A stretch of 5,799 nt of DNA from Planctomycetota bacterium (GTDB taxonomy: Bacteria; Planctomycetota; Phycisphaerae; Sedimentisphaerales; SM23-30): assembly GCA_029573975.1 (NCBI GenBank), contig JAKQBU010000299.1, positions 1 to 5,799 on the forward strand. The letters run 5' to 3'. Shown in pieces: positions 1-4,290 of this stretch (position 1 is its first letter; the number at the start of each line of letters is the position of its first letter). The notes under the pieces are model-generated. The model had not been told where the DNA came from, did not search any database, and saw only the letters and a list, made by a program, of their open reading frames with translations. A program made the translations under genes and the position numbers.

Positions 1-189
1 CTGGATCAGTATGGGGAGACGATTGCCTTATTCGATAGGGATGGAGTAACGCTGATCGATCAGGTGAAATTTGGCGATCAGTTCTCGGATGTTTCCTATG
101 GCCGCTATCCGGATGGAGCGAACCATTGGGGTTTTATGGAATCCGCCACGCCGGACACGAATAATAGCCCGCACTCTTTGCCACGATAA
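1..189 (+). CDS. C-terminal fragment of a lamin-tail-domain protein (5' end outside window)
   Basis: Frame 1 is open from the first base to a TAA at 187-189, giving 62 residues of a longer protein. The segment FGDQFSDVSYGRYPDG followed by NHWGFMESATPDTNNS matches the last strands of bacterial lamin tail domains (LTD). These typically read 'F..Q..D.SYGR.PDG...W..f..pTPg..N'. LTDs are immunoglobulin-like beta-sandwiches at the end of large secreted or surface proteins, often beside CotH-kinase or nuclease domains. Their function there is poorly known. Only about 12 residues follow the TPDTNNS end of the domain, and they contain no membrane anchor or sorting signal, so the LTD is the true C-terminus. 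What lies upstream cannot be seen. The gene converges on the HAD gene. I am confident of the domain and cannot give a full product. Confidence 0.8.
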   Translation: MDQYGETIALFDRDGVTLIDQVKFGDQFSDVSYGRYPDGANHWGFMESATPDTNNSPHSLPR

Positions 190-308
190 AGGATGGCAGA
201 TGGTGGCGAAACTGGAATAAAAGACGGGGATAAAAAGACAGCAACGATTGGAACGGAATGAACAAGGAATCAAAAGAATTGTGAAACCGGATAAGAGGGG
301 ATCGAGGT

Positions 309-328
309 CCGGGGGCTTACGCCACCGG
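309..328. terminator. GC-rich hairpin between convergent genes, possible 3' end signal
   Basis: CCGGGGGC and GCCACCGG form an 8-pair stem with one mismatch around a four-base loop. Read on the minus strand the loop is GUAA, a GNRA-type tetraloop, and the stem begins 8 bases after the HAD stop codon. No T-run follows on either strand, so this is not a textbook intrinsic terminator. It could be a 3'-end stabiliser or a weak bidirectional terminator. The rest of the 190-336 gap shows nothing else I can name. Confidence 0.35.
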
Positions 329-336
329 CTATGAGA

Positions 337-1020
337 CTAATCGCCCCTTTGGAGCTGGGGATTGGTGAGCAAAGATTCAAAATCGCCGGCGGCCAGCTCG
401 GTCAGGCTGGCGATGATCCGGTCGGCGCCAGCGGCAGCCAGTTCCTCCGCCGGGCGGGTGTTGGTGACGGCGATGACGGGCATCCCCCCAGCCTTACCGG
501 CCTGGACCCCGGCGGGGGCGTCCTCAACAACGACACAGCGGGCAGGGGCCATGTTCAGCTTGGCGGCGGCCTTCAGAAAAGTATCCGGGTCGGGTTTGCT
601 CCTCTGGACCTCGGCGGCATCCACAAAGGCGTCGAAGAAATCGGCAATGCGGGTCTGCTCCATGATTTGTTTGAGATTTTCGGGCGGGGTACTGGTACCG
701 ATGGCCAGTCGGAAGCGGTTTTGCTTTAGTTCGCCGAGCAGCTCGCGCACGCCGGGCAGAAGCTGGAGTTGGTCATGACTGAGCTGGCGGTAACGGGCCT
801 CTTTCCAGTCGGAGTAGTATTTGATTTCCTCGGGACTCATCTGCCGGCCGGAGAGAACCGGCAGAATCAGATGATTCTGCATACCGAAGGTTTTGGCGAA
901 AAATTCATCGGAGAAGGGCCAGCCTTCCTGCCGGGTCAATTCGTACCAGGCCTGCCGGTGAAACCGGCCCGTATCCACTAGCACGCCATCCAGATCAAAA
1001 ATAACCGCTTTGTGATTCAA
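337..1020 (-). CDS. HAD-superfamily hydrolase, beta-phosphoglucomutase-like (subfamily IA)
   Basis: The 227-residue product is the usual length for the phosphatase/beta-phosphoglucomutase group of HAD enzymes, cytosolic proteins that transfer or remove phosphate through an aspartyl-phosphate intermediate. Motif I is FDLDGVLVDT (nucleophile Asp9, acid/base Asp11, Thr17). Motif II is GTST at 108-111, motif III is Lys142 in SKPDPDTF, and motif IV is VVVEDAPAGVQAG with Glu166 and Asp167. The helical cap lies between motifs I and II, about residues 18-85. His21 in 'T..FH..AW' recalls beta-phosphoglucomutase. However, the cap segment FGMQNHLIL has Gln where relatives often have Arg, so a phosphatase on a small sugar phosphate is equally possible. 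The start is TTG: AAGGAAG lies 6 bases upstream, the in-frame stop is close upstream, and this start gives the family-typical N-terminus. A promoter lies just upstream, so the gene is probably transcribed separately from the AraC gene. The function class is certain; the substrate is unknown. Confidence 0.9.
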   Translation of the reverse strand: MNHKAVIFDLDGVLVDTGRFHRQAWYELTRQEGWPFSDEFFAKTFGMQNHLILPVLSGRQMSPEEIKYYSDWKEARYRQLSHDQLQLLPGVRELLGELKQNRFRLAIGTSTPPENLKQIMEQTRIADFFDAFVDAAEVQRSKPDPDTFLKAAAKLNMAPARCVVVEDAPAGVQAGKAGGMPVIAVTNTRPAEELAAAGADRIIASLTELAAGDFESLLTNPQLQRGD

Positions 1021-1045
1021 TTTCTGCTTCCTTATCGCAAATCAT
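995..1045 (-). CDS. Possible 16-codon leader ORF overlapping the HAD start
   Basis: On the minus strand an ATG at 1045-1043 sits 8 bases after GGAAGGAG (1061-1054), a stronger ribosome site than the one before the HAD TTG start. It reads 16 codons (MICDKEAEIESQSGYF) and stops at 997-995, inside the HAD gene in another frame. The TTG start of the HAD gene lies within this ORF. Translation of the leader could couple to, or compete with, HAD translation. The peptide shows no run of a single amino acid, so it is not an obvious attenuator. It may be coincidental. Confidence 0.3.
   Translation of the reverse strand: MICDKEAEIESQSGYF
1027..1033 (-). promoter_or_regulatory. Ribosome binding site fixing the TTG start of the HAD gene
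   Basis: The minus strand reads AAGGAAG followed by a 6-base spacer to TTG (1020-1018). No ATG or GTG lies in frame between the upstream stop and this TTG, and later ATG codons (the first at residue 47) would remove the catalytic Asp9 motif. Confidence 0.7.
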
Positions 1046-1074
1046 TTCCGCCGCTCCTTCCGGTGTTAGCGGAT

Positions 1075-1103
1075 AGTATAGCAAAAACAGCGGTCCATGC
1101 CAG
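1075..1103 (-). promoter_or_regulatory. Sigma-70-like promoter with extended -10 for the HAD gene
   Basis: On the minus strand CTGGCA (1103-1098, 4 of 6 to TTGACA) is followed by a 17-base spacer and TATACT (1080-1075, 5 of 6 to TATAAT). A TG one base before the -10 makes it an extended -10. Transcription would begin near 1068, giving a leader of about 48 bases that contains both ribosome sites described here. It lies in the 148-base gap after the AraC gene, which suggests the HAD gene has its own transcript. Base pattern only; no start-site data. Confidence 0.5.
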
Positions 1104-1168
1104 AGTGAATCCGAAATTTTCATTTGGGCGGACTAAAATATTTGGTATTTCCGCATAAACGTTCCGGA

Positions 1169-2188
1169 TCAATCCTTTTGAACCTTTCGGCAATCGCCCG
1201 GCGAACATTTTTTGAACTGGCGGAAGACGGTGGCGAAATACTGGCTGGAGCGGAAGCCGCAGGCGAAGGCGATGTCGGTGATGGATTTTTCGGGATGCTG
1301 GCGGAGGAGGCGGGCGGCCTTGTCGATGCGGTAGTAGTTCAGATATTGCAGCGGGGTCATGTTGGTTATTTTTTTGCACAGATGGGTGAAATGGGTGACG
1401 CCGAGGTCGCAGGATTTGGCCATAGAGGCGGCGGTCCAGGGCCGGGCGAGGGCAGGGAGGTCGCGGCGCAACTCCTCGAGAAACAATTTTACCGTCCGCT
1501 GGGAGCTGATGAGGGCGTGGTTGAGGGAGATATTTTTTTCGCGGAGCATTTGGAGGACATGGATGAAGAGCTGGTTGATCAGGACGGTAAGGAGGGACAG
1601 GTTATCAACGGGAGATGGCGAACCGGCGAGGAGAGAGCCGATTTTCTGGAAGCAGGCAGCGATTTCCGGAGAAGAAGGCCAGACGGGATTTTCATTGCGG
1701 CTGAGCAGGCGGGTCAACTGCTCCCGGTCGGGGCGGGAGAGAATCATCCAGGGGGGCCATTGCCAGCGCTGGTGCGGGAGCCGGACCTTGACGTCCAGGA
1801 TGATGAAATGCAGCCGGCCGGGCTGGATAAAGGGATCTCCTACGCGGTGCGGCTGCCAGGGGCGGGTGATGGTTAAGTCGGCTGGTTCGAGCAGGTGTTT
1901 CCGCTGATTGACAAAAAAGGCATTGCTGCCGGTTTCCTGAAAGGTCAGCTCAAGCCCTTCGTTGCGGTGCAGATCCAGGCCCCAGTCCTGGCAGCCGGGG
2001 GCATCCCAGAAGCCCAGGGACAAAACGCCGGGCAGTTGGCCGGATTTCAGGCTGCGGCCGGGGTAGCCTTCGCGGGCCAGGGCCTCCAGCCGGAGTTTGC
2101 CCTGGGCAACAGCCTGGACCAGCGGCCGGCAGCGGTCGGCATGGTAGGTTTTACCATGTTCTTTATAGCTTTGAGTAAATTTGGACAT
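1169..2188 (-). CDS. AraC-family transcriptional regulator
   Basis: The 339-residue product has the two-part layout of AraC/XylS regulators. About residues 50-135 resemble the cupin-like sensing domain, with a beta-rich stretch holding LTFQETGSNAFFV and a proline/His segment TRPWQPHRVGD. The C-terminal hundred residues hold two helix-turn-helix units. The first is about 251-272 (WTAASMAKSCDLGVTHFTHLCKK). The second is about 303-324 (ITDIAFACGFRSSQYFATVFR), the AraC signature, and ends in SPGDCRK where most relatives read 'SP..YR'. The linking helix LQYLNYYRIDKAARLL is also typical. Such proteins usually sense a sugar or related ligand and act on a neighbouring promoter. This gene is divergent from the three-gene operon, so it is the likely regulator of it and of itself. 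The start is ATG at 2188-2186 with a weak GGCGGA site upstream. The ligand is unknown. Confidence 0.93.
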   Translation of the reverse strand: MSKFTQSYKEHGKTYHADRCRPLVQAVAQGKLRLEALAREGYPGRSLKSGQLPGVLSLGFWDAPGCQDWGLDLHRNEGLELTFQETGSNAFFVNQRKHLLEPADLTITRPWQPHRVGDPFIQPGRLHFIILDVKVRLPHQRWQWPPWMILSRPDREQLTRLLSRNENPVWPSSPEIAACFQKIGSLLAGSPSPVDNLSLLTVLINQLFIHVLQMLREKNISLNHALISSQRTVKLFLEELRRDLPALARPWTAASMAKSCDLGVTHFTHLCKKITNMTPLQYLNYYRIDKAARLLRQHPEKSITDIAFACGFRSSQYFATVFRQFKKCSPGDCRKVQKD

Positions 2189-2229
2189 CGCGTATTCCGC
2201 CGGTTAGAATAATTTCTGCCTGTGGAATT

Positions 2230-2258
2230 ATCATATTGGAAACGGATGGGGCTGATAA
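2230..2258 (-). promoter_or_regulatory. Candidate promoter of the AraC-family gene
   Basis: On the minus strand TTATCA (2258-2253, 4 of 6 to TTGACA) is followed by a 17-base spacer and TATGAT (2235-2230, 5 of 6 to TATAAT). Transcription would start about 35 bases before the ATG. One copy of the GGAAACGRA repeat (2238-2246) lies in the spacer, which would suit autoregulation. Pattern evidence only. Confidence 0.4.
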
Positions 2259-2278
2259 GGAGAAAATGCCGGGAAACG

Positions 2279-2288
2279 AAAATATTTT
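2279..2288. repeat. AT-only palindrome AAAATATTTT
   Basis: A perfect 10-base palindrome directly follows the second GGAAACGAA copy and shares its last two bases. AATATTTT recurs at 2293-2300. The AT-rich block stands out from the GC-rich genes and may help promoter opening, bending or protein binding. AT-rich palindromes arise easily by chance, so little weight should be placed on it alone. Confidence 0.3.
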
Positions 2289-2295
2289 GTTCAAT

Positions 2296-2314
2296 ATTTT
2301 TCACTGTGAAAAAT
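2296..2314. promoter_or_regulatory. 19-base perfect inverted repeat, candidate operator
   Basis: ATTTTTCAC and GTGAAAAAT are exact reverse complements around a single central T (2305). A symmetric site of this size is typical for a dimeric regulator rather than for an AraC monomer binding direct repeats. It touches the candidate -35 TTGGAA at 2314-2319, so a protein bound here could block or assist RNA polymerase on the operon promoter. No regulator of the matching type is encoded in the window. Confidence 0.45.
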
Positions 2315-2343
2315 TGGAAGACAGGGGTTTGCAAACCTATTAA
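2314..2343 (+). promoter_or_regulatory. Candidate promoter of the three-gene operon
   Basis: TTGGAA (2314-2319) and TATTAA (2338-2343) each match the sigma-70 consensus at 4 of 6 positions, with an 18-base spacer. The palindrome GGTTTGCAAACC fills the end of the spacer. The leader to the ATG at 2443 would be about 90 bases. An alternative is TTGAAA (2367-2372) with a 17-base spacer and the poor -10 AATTCT (2390-2395). That one would need an activator and lies right beside a GGAAACGAA copy. I cannot choose between them from sequence. Confidence 0.3.
2326..2337. promoter_or_regulatory. 12-base perfect palindrome GGTTTGCAAACC, candidate operator
   Basis: The sequence equals its own reverse complement with no spacer. 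It lies between the candidate -35 and -10 boxes of the operon promoter, where a bound repressor would exclude RNA polymerase. The form resembles sites of dimeric helix-turn-helix repressors, but I do not recognise it as the consensus of a particular family. Confidence 0.4.
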
Positions 2344-2442
2344 CATAACAGGCGAATGGAAACGAATTGAAATAAAACGCCGGTCAGAGAATTCTTAAAT
2401 CCCTGGATTCAAGGCATTTAAGAAAGGAAAGGAACGTGCGAT

Positions 2443-3267
2443 ATGGCAAAGGTATATCTGGGCGTAAATATGGAGTTTGTCCGCAGCGCGGACAAATCGT
2501 TTGAATGGGGGGTGGAGAAGGCGGCGGAGCTGGGGTATGAGTTTGTGGAGCCGATGGTGCACTGGGGGCGGGAGCTGCTCAGTGAGGCGGGGTATTTCCA
2601 TAGCGTTTCGATGCTGGACGACCCGTACCGGGTGAGGCGGGCGTGCGAAAAAGCTGGAATCAAACTGTCCGGTCTATCGGCCCATTGCCCGCTGTGCAAG
2701 CCGGAGATCAGCGGGGAGTATCTCAAACAGGCGGTGCGTTTTGCGGCGGAGTGCGGTGCGCCGGTGGTGAATACCGACGAGGGGCCTAAGCCGGCCTGGA
2801 CGACGGCGGAAGAGGATCATGTTTTGATGCGGTATGTTTTGCGGGAAGCGGCGAATCTGGCGGAGGCGCGGGGGATCCAGATCGGGCTGGAGCCGCATCA
2901 GCAGTACAGCAAGACGCCGGAGGGGCTGGACCGGATTTATCATCTGGTGGATTCGCCGGCGATCGGCATCAACTTTGATACGGGCAACAGTTATCTCAGC
3001 GGCCAGGACCCGTATTGTTGGCTGGAGCGGGTGCTGGGGCGGCTGGTGCATCTGCACGCCAAGGATATCGCGATGGAGCAATCGAAAAGCGAACGGGGGA
3101 AGGTGACCGGTACAGCGGTGGGCTGTGCCTGCGGGGATGGAGTGATTGACTGGCAGAAAGTCATGAATATTTGCCGCAGTGGCAGCCGGGATATTGTATT
3201 TTCGGTGGAATGTGGTACTATAGAGCAAGCGGAAAGCAGTATAAAACATCTCAGAAAATGCCTGTAG
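2443..3267 (+). CDS. Sugar phosphate isomerase/epimerase-like TIM-barrel protein
   Basis: The 274-residue product belongs to the xylose-isomerase-like/AP-endonuclease-2 TIM-barrel superfamily, at its usual length. These cytosolic metal enzymes isomerise, epimerise, dehydrate or cleave sugars and keto-sugars. Barrel strands carry the expected metal ligands: Glu150 in IGLEPHQQY, Asp179 in INFDTGNSYLSG, His205 in HLHAKDI and Glu256 in FSVECGT. His81 in LSAHCPL and the NTDEG motif at 110-114 are further likely active-site elements. The segment GCACGDGVIDW (228-237) is the loop before the last strand pair. Two cysteine pairs, 82/85 and 228/230, are notable. There is no signal peptide. The ATG follows AAAGGAA by 8 bases. 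It is the first gene of the operon, 21 bases before the DUF6807 gene. With a Gfo/Idh/MocA partner, a role in keto-sugar or inositol-type catabolism is likely, but the reaction cannot be fixed. Confidence 0.88.
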   Translation: MAKVYLGVNMEFVRSADKSFEWGVEKAAELGYEFVEPMVHWGRELLSEAGYFHSVSMLDDPYRVRRACEKAGIKLSGLSAHCPLCKPEISGEYLKQAVRFAAECGAPVVNTDEGPKPAWTTAEEDHVLMRYVLREAANLAEARGIQIGLEPHQQYSKTPEGLDRIYHLVDSPAIGINFDTGNSYLSGQDPYCWLERVLGRLVHLHAKDIAMEQSKSERGKVTGTAVGCACGDGVIDWQKVMNICRSGSRDIVFSVECGTIEQAESSIKHLRKCL

Positions 3268-3288
3268 CAAAGCAAGCCAGGTGAAAAA

Positions 3289-4290
3289 ATGACGAAATCA
3301 AACACGTATCGAATACTGGGGATGGTTGTGGGAGTATTGGCAGGTCTATCTTCGCTGGCGGCGCAAAACCCGCCGGCTGAAGACCATCCGTTGCGGCTCG
3401 TTCTGTCGGAAAAGTATCTCTCGGTATATAACCAGGATCAGCTCCTGCTGCGTTATAAATATGAGGGCACGCCGTTCAAGCCATATGTGCAGGAGTTCTA
3501 CACTCCCGCTGGCATCAATATTCTGCGGGATGCGCCGCACGATCATCTGCATCATCACGGCTTGATGCTGGCCTATTCGGTGGACGGTGTCAATTTCTGG
3601 GAGGAACTGGCGGCATCGGGCCGGCAGGAACATCGGGAATTCGGGAAATGTAAAATCGGCAGGGATACTGACGGTCCGACCGCAGCCTTTACGGAAAAAA
3701 TAGACTGGGTCAATCCGGCGGTGAAGGAGGTTCTGCTGCACGAGCAGCGCACCCTGGCGGTGGAAATTTCACCGGAAGTAAAGGCAACGCTGCTTACCTG
3801 GACCAGCACCTTTACCCTGCCGCCGGGGAAGCAGGAGGCGGTTTTCAGCGGGGCGCACTACAATGGGCTGGGGATGCGGTTTCTGGAATCGATGGATGGG
3901 GAGGGGGCGGGTAAATTTTTCAATGCGGAGGGAAAAGAGGGGACTGTTTTTCGGGGCGAGGAGCGGCTGTTACGCTCCGGATGGTGTGCATTTAGTTCGC
4001 AGGCGGAGGGCAAGCCGGTGACGATAGCTATGCTGGCTTTTCCGGAGAATGCGCGGCATCCGGCGACGTGGTTCACGATGCAGAAGCCGTTCGCCTATCT
4101 GGCGGCGACGCTGGCGGTGCATGAGGAGCCGCTGGTGTTACGCGGAGAGGAGACCTTGACATTGCGTTACGGGGCAGCGGTCTGGGACGGTCGTCCGGAG
4201 GCGGAAGAAATTGAAAAAGTATATCAAGCGTGGGAAAAAACTCACTCGCAGAAGAAAGAAGATACCCATTCAAAAGGAGATACCTTATGA
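3289..4290 (+). CDS. Secreted DUF6807 ('PmoA') family protein
   Basis: The 333-residue product starts with a signal peptide: basic MTKSNTYR, a hydrophobic core about 9-22, then SSLAAQ, with cleavage probably near residue 25. The body matches the DUF6807 family, often labelled 'methane oxygenase PmoA' in databases although the context here has nothing to do with methane. The hallmark is the block FKPYVQEFYTPAG then ILRDAPHDHLHHHGLMLAY and GVNFWEE (63-106), with five histidines at 84, 86 and 88-90 that could bind metal or substrate. Further conserved-looking segments are SGAHYNGLGMRF (187-198) and HPATWFTM (257-264). The family sits beside Gfo/Idh/MocA dehydrogenases and sugar isomerases in many polysaccharide-using bacteria; its biochemical activity is not established to my knowledge. 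AGGTG lies 6 bases before the ATG. The C-terminal tail is charged, and its last codons carry the ribosome site of the next gene. Location is probably periplasmic. Confidence 0.85.
   Translation: MTKSNTYRILGMVVGVLAGLSSLAAQNPPAEDHPLRLVLSEKYLSVYNQDQLLLRYKYEGTPFKPYVQEFYTPAGINILRDAPHDHLHHHGLMLAYSVDGVNFWEELAASGRQEHREFGKCKIGRDTDGPTAAFTEKIDWVNPAVKEVLLHEQRTLAVEISPEVKATLLTWTSTFTLPPGKQEAVFSGAHYNGLGMRFLESMDGEGAGKFFNAEGKEGTVFRGEERLLRSGWCAFSSQAEGKPVTIAMLAFPENARHPATWFTMQKPFAYLAATLAVHEEPLVLRGEETLTLRYGAAVWDGRPEAEEIEKVYQAWEKTHSQKKEDTHSKGDTL
4274..4280 (+). promoter_or_regulatory. Ribosome binding site deciding the start of the oxidoreductase gene
   Basis: AAGGAGA with a 6-base spacer to ATG (4287-4289) is the best ribosome site in the operon. 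It favours this start over an in-frame GTG at 4230, which would add 19 residues before the Tat signal. The ATG overlaps the upstream stop as ATGA, indicating translational coupling. Confidence 0.85.

Larger units (their letters stand above)
2238..2366 (+). repeat. Three direct copies of GGAAACGRA in the divergent control region
   Basis: GGAAACGGA occurs at 2238-2246, GGAAACGAA at 2272-2280 and GGAAACGAA at 2358-2366, all in the same orientation. AraC-family proteins commonly bind direct repeats, so these are candidate sites for the adjacent regulator. The first copy lies in the proposed AraC-gene promoter. The third directly abuts TTGAAA (2367-2372), a possible -35 for the operon, where an activator of this family would often sit. 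The repeats are visible in the sequence; their role is inferred. Confidence 0.5.

Noticed and set aside
331..729. A 132-codon open frame on the + strand
   Set aside because: It is antisense to the HAD gene, which carries all four catalytic motifs. No ribosome site or family resemblance.
1104..1168. Terminator after the AraC gene
   Set aside because: Only a short possible TCCG/CGGA pairing with a long loop is present, and no hairpin followed by a T-run was found on the minus strand.
1124..1876. A 250-codon open frame on the + strand
   Set aside because: It lies antisense to the AraC gene, which has clear domain matches. The translation is low-complexity and rich in Gly, Glu and Ala, with no recognisable motif; it is a by-product of GC-rich codon bias.
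2296..2314. CRP-type site for TTTTTCAC-T-GTGAAAAA
   Set aside because: CRP sites read TGTGA-N6-TCACA; here the half-sites are in the opposite order with a single-base centre, so this is a different symmetric site.
2674..3270. A 198-codon open frame on the minus strand
   Set aside because: It is antisense to the TIM-barrel gene. Its translation is rich in Arg, His and Pro in the manner of a shadow frame.
4230..4286. GTG start adding 19 residues to the oxidoreductase
   Set aside because: No good ribosome site precedes it, and it would push the Tat signal inward. The ATG at 4287 has AAGGAGA at ideal spacing and forms an ATGA overlap.
3289..4290. Subunit of particulate methane monooxygenase, as the 'PmoA' label would suggest
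   Set aside because: True PmoA is a multi-spanning membrane protein. This one has a signal peptide and a soluble body of the DUF6807 type, in a sugar operon.
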